Positions 8,140 through 16,990 of a stretch of DNA of 64,000 nucleotides are shown in pieces. Source of the stretch: Firmicutes bacterium HGW-Firmicutes-7 (GTDB lineage: Bacteria; Bacillota; Clostridia; Lachnospirales; Vallitaleaceae); assembly GCA_002841375.1 (NCBI GenBank), contig PGZO01000006.1, positions 1 to 64,000 of the forward strand. The letters are read 5' to 3'. A program made the translations under genes and the position numbers. The notes below the pieces were generated by a model. The model ran no database searches. It saw only the letters and a program-made list of their open reading frames with translations, and was not told the origin of the DNA. Numbering within the stretch: position 1 is the stretch's first letter; each line of letters begins with the position of its first letter.

Positions 8140-8733
8140 TTAAATATTAAATGGTTTCCCTACTGGCAAAAACTTTTTATTAAAATGTCCATTAAGAACT
8201 GCCGCAGCAGATCCGTAAAATGATAGTATAGAAATAATAAGCTCTGAATAAGCAGCTAGTTTATGTCCAAACTCTGGTGCTAAATTTAACGTACTAAGTG
8301 ATAGACCTATAAATAGTAAATCTATGAAAACAAAGATGAAAAATAGTACTTTGTGTACCGTCATTGCGCCAATTGTCATAAAAATACTAAAGATCAAATA
8401 ACCTACAAAAGCGAATCCTAATTGTTTTACATCAGCTTGTTCAGCCATTTTCTCGCCAAAAACGCCACCTTGAATAAGCCAAGTTAGTGCTACTGAAAAC
8501 CAAAAGAAGGCATAAGCACCAAATGCAGTTGCACCAAAAACATTATTTTTCTTTGCATCTTGAATCGATGCATATAGCTGTGCTGCAGCTCCTAAAAATA
8601 TTGCCCAAGGAATAATTAATGCTGTTCCTTCAGTTAGCCCAAGCTTTTGTGAAGAAGCTACTAAAGTAACCATAGCAAGTCCAAACAATCCTAACGCAGT
8701 TGGATCAGCAACGATAATTTTACGTTCATTCAT
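8140..8733 (-). CDS. Acetate/succinate uptake transporter (GPR1/FUN34/YaaH family)
   Basis: A 197-residue six-helix membrane protein of the AceTr family. The N-terminal signature is DPTALGLFGLAMVT (NPAPLGL in E. coli SatP). Helices with FGATAFGAYAFFWFSVALTW and the LNGHFNKKFLPVGK tail are typical. Members form hexameric channels for acetate or succinate. The start at 8733 has GGAGG eight bases upstream; the TTG at 8748 overlaps that site and is unlikely. It is monocistronic, with its own terminator. Confidence 0.9.
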   Translation of the reverse strand: MNERKIIVADPTALGLFGLAMVTLVASSQKLGLTEGTALIIPWAIFLGAAAQLYASIQDAKKNNVFGATAFGAYAFFWFSVALTWLIQGGVFGEKMAEQADVKQLGFAFVGYLIFSIFMTIGAMTVHKVLFFIFVFIDLLFIGLSLSTLNLAPEFGHKLAAYSELIISILSFYGSAAAVLNGHFNKKFLPVGKPFNI

Positions 8734-8889
8734 TGTTAAAGCCTCCAAATTATGTATTGTGCACTTAGATCCATCTCAAACTTTTTTTATTTTTATTCGA
8801 TATGAAATCTTAAATTGCAACCTGAGTATTTTAACACATCTATTATCTGCTTATCAACTGTTTTTTTAATAAAGTTATTTTCACTAAAC

Positions 8890-9465
8890 TTACCTAAGAA
8901 ACCATGCAATTTTTGTGCTTTCTTCCAACTCCTCAAGACTATAAAACGCAGACATCAAATCTGTTCCAGCCACTATAGGCCCATGGTTTTTCAGTATATA
9001 TCCATTCCCTTTATTTAATCTGTTCTTTAAATTAGAAAACAGTTCTTCTGTTCCTGGCTTTCCGTACTCTACTAAAGTTATCTTCCCAAGTTTCATTTCT
9101 AGATAAGGTGTAGGAGAATGAATAATGTCGTATACATCCTCATGTTCAATGCAAGACCATAAAGTGGAATAAAAACTATGAACATGAATTACAGCATTAG
9201 TATTAGGGTTGTTATTATATAAGATTAAGTGCATCTGCAGTTCTTTACTTGGTTTTATACCTCCAATATGTTCCCCTTCTAAGGATATTGTGGAAAAATC
9301 ATTTTGTGTCAGTCTTCCAAAGCAGGTATTAGTTCCTGAAATATATATTTTATCCTCATGTTTAAAACTTATGTTCGCTGAGGAACCCGACACCTTATTT
9401 CTATTAAATAATGAGTCAGAAATCCAAATCGCATCCAAAAATTTATTTTTTTTTCCGTTATCCAC
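8890..9465 (-). CDS. otnC: Class II aldolase family, 3-oxo-tetronate 4-phosphate decarboxylase-like
   Basis: A 191-residue class II aldolase/adducin-domain protein. The metal-binding HVH is at residues 94-96, Glu75 is the likely catalytic acid, and NHGPIVAG carries the third histidine. Next to a four-carbon acid sugar kinase, the best assignment is OtnC, which decarboxylates 3-oxo-tetronate 4-phosphate to dihydroxyacetone phosphate. The start is a GTG directly abutting the otnK stop codon, with AGGAGGAG inside the end of otnK, so the two are translationally coupled. L-fuculose-phosphate aldolase-like activity is an alternative. It is the last gene of the operon. Confidence 0.85.
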   Translation of the reverse strand: MDNGKKNKFLDAIWISDSLFNRNKVSGSSANISFKHEDKIYISGTNTCFGRLTQNDFSTISLEGEHIGGIKPSKELQMHLILYNNNPNTNAVIHVHSFYSTLWSCIEHEDVYDIIHSPTPYLEMKLGKITLVEYGKPGTEELFSNLKNRLNKGNGYILKNHGPIVAGTDLMSAFYSLEELEESTKIAWFLR

Positions 9466-10743
9466 CTATCGGCTCTCCTCCTTTGTAAATTCTACTGCTC
9501 TGTGGAAGAAATCTTTTTGACCAAAATTTCCTGATTTAAGCACTAACCTAATGTTTATATCTGAAACTGGAATCATAACTGGTACCCCTGGTGCAATACT
9601 ATCGCCCACTATATAACCTGTATAACCTAAAGTTTTTGTAACTGCACCAGATGTCTCCCCTCCAGCTACAATAATCCTATTATAACCCGAATTTATAGCA
9701 CTCTTTGCTATGTATGCGGCTGTCTCCTCAAGAAGATTCGAAATGTTTTCAGCTCCGTATTTCTGTGCATCCCTAACATTTTCAGCGTTATCAGAACTGT
9801 ATATTAGGATATTATTTGAATCCTTTGACTTGATTAAATTCCAGATATCTTCCTTAGTTTGCTTTTTATTATATATGTCTAACGGATTTATTTTGTACGA
9901 TTCATAACCCTTTTCAATATAATCTTCTATCTGCTCCAATGTTGCTTTCGAACAACTACCCGCAAGAATAATCGCCTTTCCATGTGTATTAGGTGAATAT
10001 GTGTTTTTAGTACTTTCATAATTGCTTTTATATCTAATCCCAATATCATACATAAGCCCTGACCCACCTGTGAGAAAAGGAAGTTGACCAAACAGATCTA
10101 CTATCTTCTTACCATCCTCATCTTCTACATAATCAGGAATCACATAAAAATGTTCATGATCTTTACCGAATTGATTTATTATTTCCATAATTTCTTCTTT
10201 ACTCTTTTTCATTGTTTCGCAATCAATTTTTATTGATTTATATTTACCTTGTGTTTCAATAAGTTTTGATAAATCAGAAGACCACATTGGCGTTAACGGA
10301 TGGTCCTTCATATGCGTTTCATGTAATGGCACTCCATTTAGTAATAAATGTCCATTCTTGACAATTCTTCCATTAACAGGTAGTGCTGGACATAGAATGG
10401 TGTATTTAAAATCATACTCTTCTAAAACAGCATCTATTACAGGACCAATATTCCCTTCTTTGGTTGAATCAAAAGTTGAACAGTATTTTGAAAACAGCAT
10501 TTTAGCCCCATTATCTTTCAACCATTTAAAAGCCTCAAGAGAATCCTTAATAGCGCTATTTTTATCGTCTGATCTAGTTTTTAAAGCAATTACAATTGCA
10601 ACATAATCATCTTTAAATTTAATTTTTTCCTTTGGAATACCGTTGAATAAATATGTGCTGATACCAGCTTTAACAAAAAAAGATGCTGCATCGCTAGATC
10701 CAGAAAAATCATCACCGACGCATCCTATAATAATTTTACTCAT
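9466..10743 (-). CDS. otnK: Four-carbon acid sugar kinase, 3-oxo-tetronate kinase-like
   Basis: A 425-residue member of the DUF1537 four-carbon acid sugar kinase family: N-terminal GCVGDDFSGSSDAASF (substrate domain) and C-terminal nucleotide-binding domain with VAGGETSGAVTKTLG. The family phosphorylates 3-oxo-tetronates or related C4 acids such as D-threonate and D-erythronate. Coupling to otnC favours OtnK, which produces the 3-oxo-tetronate 4-phosphate that OtnC decarboxylates. It follows the TRAP large permease by 36 bases. Because kinase specificities within the family vary, the exact acid is inferred from context only. Confidence 0.88.
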   Translation of the reverse strand: MSKIIIGCVGDDFSGSSDAASFFVKAGISTYLFNGIPKEKIKFKDDYVAIVIALKTRSDDKNSAIKDSLEAFKWLKDNGAKMLFSKYCSTFDSTKEGNIGPVIDAVLEEYDFKYTILCPALPVNGRIVKNGHLLLNGVPLHETHMKDHPLTPMWSSDLSKLIETQGKYKSIKIDCETMKKSKEEIMEIINQFGKDHEHFYVIPDYVEDEDGKKIVDLFGQLPFLTGGSGLMYDIGIRYKSNYESTKNTYSPNTHGKAIILAGSCSKATLEQIEDYIEKGYESYKINPLDIYNKKQTKEDIWNLIKSKDSNNILIYSSDNAENVRDAQKYGAENISNLLEETAAYIAKSAINSGYNRIIVAGGETSGAVTKTLGYTGYIVGDSIAPGVPVMIPVSDINIRLVLKSGNFGQKDFFHRAVEFTKEESR

Positions 10744-10779
10744 AATCTTTATCCTTTCTATTGTCGTTTATTATAAAAG

Positions 10780-12042
10780 CTATGATACAAAAAGCAGCGT
10801 AATTCCAGGAACAAATGTCACCAGAATCAAAACAGTTACCATGATCAACCAAAATGGCATTAGTTTTTTTGACAATTGCGTAATAGGTACACCTGATATA
10901 TTGCTTGCCACGTACATTGCTGTTCCTACAGGCGGTGTTAAAAGACCTATCGTCAGGTTAATTACCATAATGAGTCCAAATTGAACCATATTAACACCTA
11001 AACCACTTGCTACAGGAGCAAGAATTGGAGCCAGTAGCATGATTGCAGGCCCGCTATCTAAGAACATCCCTGCAAAGAGCAATAAGAGATTGATAATGAT
11101 TAATAATAAAATTGGATTATCTGTAATTGCAAGTAAATTTCTTGTAATTTCCTGTGGTATCTGTTCACTAGATAATAACCAACTAAACAAAGATGTCGCA
11201 CCAATAATTGTTGATATAGTTGCTGTGCTTATTGCTGCTTCAAAACATATTTTAGGGATATCCTTTAACTTTATTTCCTTATAAACAAACATACTTATAA
11301 GCAAAGAATAAACTGCAACTACAGCGCCACCTTCAGTAGCAGTGAATATGCCTCCTCGAATACCAACAATGATAATTATAGGCATTACCAAAGCCCATAT
11401 TGTTTCTTTGAAGCTTTTCCATCTTCCCCCCCAGCTTACTTTGCCTTCTTTAGGATAATCATACTTTTTAGCAACTAGGTAGGAATACACAAGAAATCCA
11501 AAACCAATAAGAATCCCCGGTATGATTCCTGCAACAAAAAGATCTCCAATAGAGGATTGGGTTGTAACACCATATATAATAAGCGCTATACTTGGCGGTA
11601 TAATAAGTCCGATACTTCCAGCTGCTGCCACAAGAGACGCAGAGAAACCTTTGTCGTATCCTCTTTTAGTCATTTCAGGTACCATAATCGAACCAAGTGC
11701 TGCTGTATCTGCTACGCCCGAACCGGATATCCCGCCCATTATAACTCCACTTATTGCCACAACATGGGATAAAGAACCTCTAATATTACCAACAAATGAT
11801 AAAGCAAAATCAATGATCCTACGTGTAATACCGCCCCTTCCCATTATTGTGCCGGCTAGCATAAACAGCGGTATTGCCATTAGAGGAAATGAATCAAGCG
11901 CCGTGAAAAACCTTTGACCTATTACTACCAATGGGTAATTAGAATAAAAGACTGCCCCCGTGGAGGATAATGCAAGGACAAACCCTATAGGTATACCCAA
12001 AATTAAGAGTATTACAAATAAACCGAATAGTATGGTTCCCAT
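10780..12042 (-). CDS. dctM: TRAP transporter large permease (DctM)
   Basis: A 420-residue DctM-type TRAP permease with about twelve membrane helices; typical motifs are GTIMGRGGITRRIIDFA, GISGSGVADTAALGSIMVP and LTPPVGTAMYVAS. With DctQ and DctP it forms a sodium-driven importer for an organic acid. The ATG overlaps the TAA of dctQ by one base, so translation is coupled. The operon context of otnK and otnC implies a C4 sugar acid such as threonate or erythronate as substrate. Confidence 0.93.
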   Translation of the reverse strand: MGTILFGLFVILLILGIPIGFVLALSSTGAVFYSNYPLVVIGQRFFTALDSFPLMAIPLFMLAGTIMGRGGITRRIIDFALSFVGNIRGSLSHVVAISGVIMGGISGSGVADTAALGSIMVPEMTKRGYDKGFSASLVAAAGSIGLIIPPSIALIIYGVTTQSSIGDLFVAGIIPGILIGFGFLVYSYLVAKKYDYPKEGKVSWGGRWKSFKETIWALVMPIIIIVGIRGGIFTATEGGAVVAVYSLLISMFVYKEIKLKDIPKICFEAAISTATISTIIGATSLFSWLLSSEQIPQEITRNLLAITDNPILLLIIINLLLLFAGMFLDSGPAIMLLAPILAPVASGLGVNMVQFGLIMVINLTIGLLTPPVGTAMYVASNISGVPITQLSKKLMPFWLIMVTVLILVTFVPGITLLFVS

Positions 12043-12518
12043 TAATTGTCACCCTCCTTTTGATTTAATAACTGTATTGTCTGACTTAATACAAAATACA
12101 CCAGTATAATTCCAGAAATTGGAATTACTATATATACAAACTGCATTGGAATTTTCAAAGTAGGACTGGTCTGTTTAGCACCTAATTTCACTAAATTTAT
12201 TCCACTATAAGTTAATATAAAACCAAAAAAAACAACAATCAGATTATTTAATACCATTAGTATTTTTTTACTAACATTCTTTAGTTTATTCACCAGAATA
12301 TCCAAAGCTACATGTGACCCTTTATGCATAGCAACTGCCATTCCTAAAAATGACATCCACACAAAAATATATCTTCCTAATTCCTCCGACCAAGATAATG
12401 GCTTTCCAAATGCATATCTCGAAACAACCTGCGTAAATATTATCGTTACCATCATGAACATCAAGAAAGCGCATGAATAATAAAGAATTTTCGCTACAAT
12501 TTCATCGACTTTTTTCAT
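12042..12518 (-). CDS. dctQ: TRAP transporter small permease (DctQ)
   Basis: A 158-residue, four-helix DctQ-family protein with the typical VVSRYAFGKPLSWSEELGRY segment after the first helix. It is the small membrane subunit of the TRAP importer. The start at 12518 has GGAG six bases upstream; the ATG two codons earlier overlaps that site. It follows the binding-protein gene after a stable intercistronic hairpin. Confidence 0.9.
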   Translation of the reverse strand: MKKVDEIVAKILYYSCAFLMFMMVTIIFTQVVSRYAFGKPLSWSEELGRYIFVWMSFLGMAVAMHKGSHVALDILVNKLKNVSKKILMVLNNLIVVFFGFILTYSGINLVKLGAKQTSPTLKIPMQFVYIVIPISGIILVYFVLSQTIQLLNQKEGDN

Positions 12519-12543
12519 AAGCATCTCCGATCTTTGATAAAAT

Positions 12544-12577
12544 TACAAAGGGTATGGATAAATCAATACCCTTTGTA
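12544..12577 (-). promoter_or_regulatory. Intercistronic hairpin between dctP and dctQ
   Basis: A 12-bp inverted repeat, TACAAAGGGTAT with ATACCCTTTGTA, directly after the dctP stop codon. There is no clear T-run on the minus strand, so it is better read as an mRNA-stabilising or partial-termination hairpin that raises the amount of binding protein relative to the permeases. Confidence 0.65.
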
Positions 12578-12583
12578 TTCCTA

Positions 12584-13597
12584 TTATTTATTAATTGCAT
12601 CAACAATTTTATTATATAAATCAATATCTATAGTTTTTGCAAAGTTTTCATGGGCTGTTTTTGCTGCAGCAACAAATTCTTTAGTGTTGGGCGTTGTTAC
12701 AGTAAGACCTTCTTGTTTCATAATTTCAAGTAGCTCATCTGTCTTATCATTGACTAAACCATTCTCATATTCTGTAGACACTTGAGCTGCTTCTTCAATT
12801 ATTTTTCTCTGCTCCTCTGTTAGTGTCTGCCATCTTTTATCACTCATCGAGATCGTAACATATTCATATTTGTGAGCCGTAAGGGCTAAATATTCTTGAA
12901 CCTCGTGAATTCGTCCTCCATAAATAAAAGGAATCGGATTTTCTTGGGCTTCAATAACATTTTGTTCAAGACCTGTGTACACCTCATTCCAAGCCATAGT
13001 TGTCGGGGATGCGCCCATTGCTTTCCAAGTATCAACCATGGCCTTAATTTCAGGAAGTCTTATTTTCAATCCCTGTATATCTTGCAACGTGTTAATTGGC
13101 TTGTTTGATGTAACATGTCTAGGTCCTCTATCCCAGTAAGTGAGTATTCTTATTCCTGATGCATTTAATACCCTGTCTGAGATTTCTTGACCAATTTCAC
13201 CATGTATTACTTTGTTGTATTGATCATAGTCACCAAAAAGATAAGGTAGCTCCAAGAGCTGTATAGAAGGCTCGAAATTTCCAAGTACCCCTGCTATCAG
13301 TGCAAAATCTACTGTGCCAATTTGAAGTCCTTCCGCCAAGTCTCGATCTGCTCCTAATGTTAAATTTGGATATATAGTGACCTTCATCTTACCATTTGAT
13401 TTTGTCTCCACAACTTCTTTGAACTTTAATGCACCTTCTTGCCATATATCGTTTTCAGATTGAATATGGCCTAACTTCAACTCAATGATCTCATCAGCGT
13501 TTTGATTTCCCCCCACACTTTTATTTTGTTGAGAACATCCGTTTAATACAGCTGTTAACATAGTAACTAGTAATACAAAAATCATTATTTTTTTCAT
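12584..13597 (-). CDS. dctP: TRAP transporter substrate-binding lipoprotein (DctP)
   Basis: A 337-residue DctP-family binding protein with a lipoprotein signal (VLNGC lipobox, Cys21) and a mature part with LKLGHIQSEND, FALIAGVLGNFEPS, and the family hallmark KIRLPEIKAMVDTWKAMGA with the arginine that binds the ligand carboxylate. It captures an organic acid outside the membrane and hands it to DctQM. The context suggests a C4 sugar acid. It follows the dehydrogenase gene by 21 bases. Confidence 0.92.
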   Translation of the reverse strand: MKKIMIFVLLVTMLTAVLNGCSQQNKSVGGNQNADEIIELKLGHIQSENDIWQEGALKFKEVVETKSNGKMKVTIYPNLTLGADRDLAEGLQIGTVDFALIAGVLGNFEPSIQLLELPYLFGDYDQYNKVIHGEIGQEISDRVLNASGIRILTYWDRGPRHVTSNKPINTLQDIQGLKIRLPEIKAMVDTWKAMGASPTTMAWNEVYTGLEQNVIEAQENPIPFIYGGRIHEVQEYLALTAHKYEYVTISMSDKRWQTLTEEQRKIIEEAAQVSTEYENGLVNDKTDELLEIMKQEGLTVTTPNTKEFVAAAKTAHENFAKTIDIDLYNKIVDAINK

Positions 13598-13618
13598 TTT
13601 TATTCCTCCTTTTTCATA

Positions 13619-14638
13619 TTAAATTTCAACAATGACCTTCACGACATTTTCTTTCTTTTCATTTAATACATTAAGTGCTTTTTGTGAACCCTCGAGGATT
13701 ATTTTTTGTGTTATAAAATCTGATAAGTCTAGTCCACTGTTAATCATTTCAACCGCTTTAATAAAATCGTTTGTTTCGTAAGTCATGGCTCCAAATAATG
13801 TGAGTTCGTTAAAAACAAAACTATAAGGATAAACCGGTATAGACTCTGTTATCATTGATACCATCCCAACTTCACCTCGTTTTCTCACAACAGCTGCAGC
13901 CTGATCAACAATATTTTTGGCATCAGCCATAATAAGAGCAACATCAGCACCTCTTCCATTTGTAAACTCCTTGACTTTTTGCACAACATCCTCTTTCAAG
14001 GGATTTATCGCAAGTATCGCACCTTGCTTTAATGCCATCTGAAGATTAAATTCCTGAGTATCTGTACATATAATACTCCTGTACCCGCTTTCTCTAGCAG
14101 CAACTAAAGTTAATAATCCAATCGTTCCTGATCCTAATATTACGAGAGTATCTTTTTCCTTGACTGTAATCCGATTGATGGCATGTACTGCAACTGCAAG
14201 GGGTTCAACTAACGTGGCCATTTCATAACTTATTTTGTCATTTATTTTATGTACTACTTTTTCTGGCGCATTAAAATACTCAGCAAAAGTTCCATTCCAG
14301 CTAGGTGTTCCCGGTGTTTTCTTACTTATACACAGGTTAATAAGATCTTGTTTACAGAATTCACATTCACCACATCCAATATGTGGTTCTACTGTTACTT
14401 TATCACCTATTTTCAAGTTCTTTACATTACTTCCAACTTCAATTATATCCCCAGCGACTTCATGTCCTAATATTGCTGGCGGCTTTCTAAATGGATGTGT
14501 CCCCTTGAATAAATGTAAGTCTGATCCACAGACTCCTACGGTTTTAACTTTAATTAATACCTCATCATTCTTAATTTTTGGAATCTCAATATCTCTGATT
14601 TCTACTTTTTCTTTTTCTACAACAAATGCAGCCTTCAT
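13619..14638 (-). CDS. Zinc-dependent medium-chain dehydrogenase (sugar acid/polyol type)
   Basis: A 339-residue MDR-family dehydrogenase. Catalytic zinc ligands are Cys37 and the GHE at 58-60; the structural zinc site is the four-cysteine GCGECEFCKQDLINLC loop; the NAD-binding motif is LGSGTIG. It is the first gene of the otn-TRAP operon, so it should oxidise the imported four-carbon acid to a 3-oxo (or 2-oxo) tetronate for otnK. Known threonate and erythronate routes use other dehydrogenase families, so this would be a variant. No OtnI isomerase gene is nearby. Confidence 0.85.
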   Translation of the reverse strand: MKAAFVVEKEKVEIRDIEIPKIKNDEVLIKVKTVGVCGSDLHLFKGTHPFRKPPAILGHEVAGDIIEVGSNVKNLKIGDKVTVEPHIGCGECEFCKQDLINLCISKKTPGTPSWNGTFAEYFNAPEKVVHKINDKISYEMATLVEPLAVAVHAINRITVKEKDTLVILGSGTIGLLTLVAARESGYRSIICTDTQEFNLQMALKQGAILAINPLKEDVVQKVKEFTNGRGADVALIMADAKNIVDQAAAVVRKRGEVGMVSMITESIPVYPYSFVFNELTLFGAMTYETNDFIKAVEMINSGLDLSDFITQKIILEGSQKALNVLNEKKENVVKVIVEI

Positions 14639-14674
14639 TCTATTAATCTCCTTTCAAGTTTTAACTACAAACGA

Positions 14675-14704
14675 ATTATACATTCCATTTTGGTACGGGG
14701 TCAA
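14675..14704 (-). promoter_or_regulatory. Sigma-70 type promoter of the otn-TRAP operon
   Basis: On the minus strand TTGACC and TATAAT are separated by 18 bases, 37 bases upstream of the dehydrogenase ATG. The near-consensus sigma-70 elements, and the absence of a GG-N10-GC sigma-54 element in this interval, agree with the regulator's missing sigma-54 contact loop. Two copies of TTTGAAACA (14733-14741 and 14804-14812) in the shared interval are candidate operator sites. Confidence 0.65.
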
Positions 14705-14763
14705 GTTTTCAAGGCGTGGTAATCGTGCTATTTTGAAACAATCACTATTTTAAATTTCATTAA

Positions 14764-14792
14764 TTGATTTTTTTTAACTATAGTGATATAAT
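14764..14792 (+). promoter_or_regulatory. Promoter of the PrpR-type regulator gene
   Basis: TTGATT and TATAAT separated by exactly 17 bases, 34 bases before the regulator ATG and divergent from the operon promoter. TTTGAAACA at 14804-14812 is just downstream, where a bound regulator would block its own synthesis. Confidence 0.65.
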
Positions 14793-14825
14793 TGGTTTAC
14801 ATTTGAAACACTAGGAGGTTCTATT

Positions 14826-16604
14826 ATGAGAAAAATAAAGATTCTTGCAATTGCTCCATATGCAGGACTCAGAGACTTAATAAATGATATTTCGCAAGAA
14901 AGAGATGACGTTGAAATCCATTCTTATATTTCAGACATGCATGACGGGTTAATGTTAGCAAAAGAGTTGGAACATAAAGGGTATGACGTTATCTTGTCAC
15001 GTGCAGGCACAGCAGAATTGATAAGAAAGGAATCTAAATTGCCCGTTATAGATATAAATTTGTCTTTGCTCGACATGATGAGGTCAATTAAACTTGCTCA
15101 AAACTATTCTGGAAAATTTGCAATCGTTGGATATAACACGATAACCAAAATAGCAAAACAAATATGTGAATTGCTTCAATACGACATCGAAATAAAAACA
15201 ATCAATAATATGGAGGAAATAGAAAAAACCCTTTTAGCGCTTAAGGATGGTGGTATAGGTTTGATTGTAGGAGACGTAATAACAAATACACATGCAAAAA
15301 AAATGGGACTAAATACAATATTAATTACTACAGGAAAAGAAAGCATAATAAACGCATTTGATGAAGCGAAAATCTTTTTCAAGTCATTGGAAAAGGTCGC
15401 ATTGAAGAATACTGTGATCAAAACCCTTTTAGAAAACTCTGGTTCATCAATAATATGCTTCGACGAACAAGACGCAATCATATATTCAAATCTAAAAGAA
15501 GACATCACAAATTTAAACAATATTATATCAGACTTAAAATACTTAAAAGGCACCCTCATTAAAAATACTGAAATTAAAATTCTCAAGAAATATAAAGATA
15601 CTAGCTTTTTAGTCAAAGGAATACTTTCAGTATTTGATGATGAAAAGTTTTTAACCTATTATATTTACAACCAAACCAACTCTATTAAACCTTTCGAAGA
15701 TGCAATACGCTTTAGCAGTGCGGAGGATTATCCACAGATAAACATCGATACGTTTAATTCCTCAAATATAACCTTTCAGAATATCATAGAAAACGCAAAA
15801 ACCTATGCACGTCTAAAATCTCCAATAATCATCATCGGTGAAAGAGGCACAGGAAAAGATACTATTGCTTATACCATCTATCAAAATGGTTTGAATAGCA
15901 AAAATCCATTAATAATAATAGATTCAAAATACATTAGCGAAAAAAAATGGCTTGAATTCTTCGAATCTGAACATTCTTTATTTTTAAATTCAAACTTTAC
16001 AATATATATCAAAAACATTCACCTGCTTGATGAAGGGTCACAAAAGATATTTGAATCATATTTAATTAATACTAATTTCTATAAAAGAAACAAGCTTATA
16101 TTTTCAATGGCATCGGGTTATTCAGAGAATTTTGATAATAGCTCCTTCTTATATTTTATTAAAAACAGAATAAATGCTTTACCTCTTTTAGTCCCCACCT
16201 TAAATCAGCGTCGCGAAGACATACCAAATCTTGTCAGCCTTTATTTAAATGAATTAAACCCGTCCTACAACAAGCAGGTAATAGGTTTAGAAAACGATGC
16301 AATAACGTTACTCCAGGACTTTGACTGGACAGAAAACATAGATCAGTTAAAACGTGTAATACGCGAATTAATAATTCTAACTGATAGTTCTTATATAAAA
16401 TATGAGACCGTCGAAAAAGTATTAAAGGACGAAACTCCTTCATCACCCATTTTAAAGTTTTATGATATAGATCTAAATAAAACGCTTGAGGAAATTTCAA
16501 ACGATATCATTAAAATTGTCTTAAAGGAAGAAAATTATAACACGACAAAGGCTGCTAAAAGACTAGGCATTAGTCGCAGTACTCTTTGGAGAAAGATTAA
16601 TTAA
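14826..16604 (+). CDS. PrpR N-terminal domain regulator with degenerate AAA+ domain
   Basis: A 592-residue regulator: PrpR_N sensory domain (about residues 1-195, with GYDVILSRAGTAELIR), a PAS-like segment (about 200-285), an AAA+ domain with Walker A GERGTGKD at 338-345 and a Walker B-like IYIKNIHLLDEG, and a Fis-type HTH at the C terminus (TTKAAKRLGISRSTLWRK). The GAFTGA loop that contacts sigma-54 is absent; the segment between Walker A and B is shortened. It is therefore unlikely to activate sigma-54 promoters. It is divergent from the four-carbon acid operon, which it probably controls. The ATG has AGGAGG eight bases upstream. Confidence 0.85.
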   Translation: MRKIKILAIAPYAGLRDLINDISQERDDVEIHSYISDMHDGLMLAKELEHKGYDVILSRAGTAELIRKESKLPVIDINLSLLDMMRSIKLAQNYSGKFAIVGYNTITKIAKQICELLQYDIEIKTINNMEEIEKTLLALKDGGIGLIVGDVITNTHAKKMGLNTILITTGKESIINAFDEAKIFFKSLEKVALKNTVIKTLLENSGSSIICFDEQDAIIYSNLKEDITNLNNIISDLKYLKGTLIKNTEIKILKKYKDTSFLVKGILSVFDDEKFLTYYIYNQTNSIKPFEDAIRFSSAEDYPQINIDTFNSSNITFQNIIENAKTYARLKSPIIIIGERGTGKDTIAYTIYQNGLNSKNPLIIIDSKYISEKKWLEFFESEHSLFLNSNFTIYIKNIHLLDEGSQKIFESYLINTNFYKRNKLIFSMASGYSENFDNSSFLYFIKNRINALPLLVPTLNQRREDIPNLVSLYLNELNPSYNKQVIGLENDAITLLQDFDWTENIDQLKRVIRELIILTDSSYIKYETVEKVLKDETPSSPILKFYDIDLNKTLEEISNDIIKIVLKEENYNTTKAAKRLGISRSTLWRKIN

Positions 16605-16619
16605 TTACTCAACTCGTTT

Positions 16620-16657
16620 AAAAACCTCCTTAGCAATTAGCGCAAAGGAGGTTTTTA
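16620..16657 (+). terminator. Terminator of the PrpR-type regulator gene
   Basis: A stem of AAAACCTCCTTN and AAAGGAGGTTTTT with a short loop, 15 bases after the stop codon, with T-run; it can also serve the opposite zinc-ribbon gene. Confidence 0.8.
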
Positions 16658-16693
16658 ATATCATATCAATATCTCAAATTTTCAAATCCGATG

Positions 16694-16990
16694 TTATCTT
16701 CCACTAGGTTGGTAACAGTCTTTACAATAAACTGGTTTCTCACCATTTGGCTTAAATGGAACCATTGTATCTTTTCCACATTCAGCACATACGGCTGGAA
16801 ACATTTCACGTTCTGCTCTTCCAAAACCACCTCTGTTGTTTCCTCTTGATTGTTGCTTTCTTGCTGCTCTACACTCAGGGCATTTTTGTGGTTCATTTTC
16901 AAAACCTTTTTCCTTGTAAAAAGCCTGTTCGCTTTCTGTAAAAACAAAATTTGAATTACAATTCTTGCATGAAATCGTCTTATCTGCCAT
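16694..16990 (-). CDS. Zinc-ribbon protein with two CxxC pairs
   Basis: A 98-residue basic protein with an N-terminal zinc ribbon (CKNCNSNF ... CPECRAARKQ) and a C-terminal one (CAECGKDT ... CKDCYQP), joined by a glycine/arginine-rich linker QSRGNNRGGFGRAE. It matches the CxxC-x-CxxC 'probable zinc-ribbon' proteins common in Firmicutes and candidate phyla, whose function is unknown; nucleic-acid binding is plausible from the RGG-like linker. AGGAGG lies eight bases before the ATG. An overlapping frame (16666-16947) is a shadow. Confidence 0.8.
   Translation of the reverse strand: MADKTISCKNCNSNFVFTESEQAFYKEKGFENEPQKCPECRAARKQQSRGNNRGGFGRAEREMFPAVCAECGKDTMVPFKPNGEKPVYCKDCYQPSGR

Noticed and set aside
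14235-14753. Plus-strand open frame of 172 codons over the dehydrogenase gene
   Set aside because: It lies opposite a clearly conserved MDR dehydrogenase and has no recognisable product or ribosome site.
16666-16947. Alternative open frame overlapping the zinc-ribbon gene
   Set aside because: The 16694-16990 frame has two complete CxxC pairs and a strong ribosome site; the other frame has neither and is a shadow.
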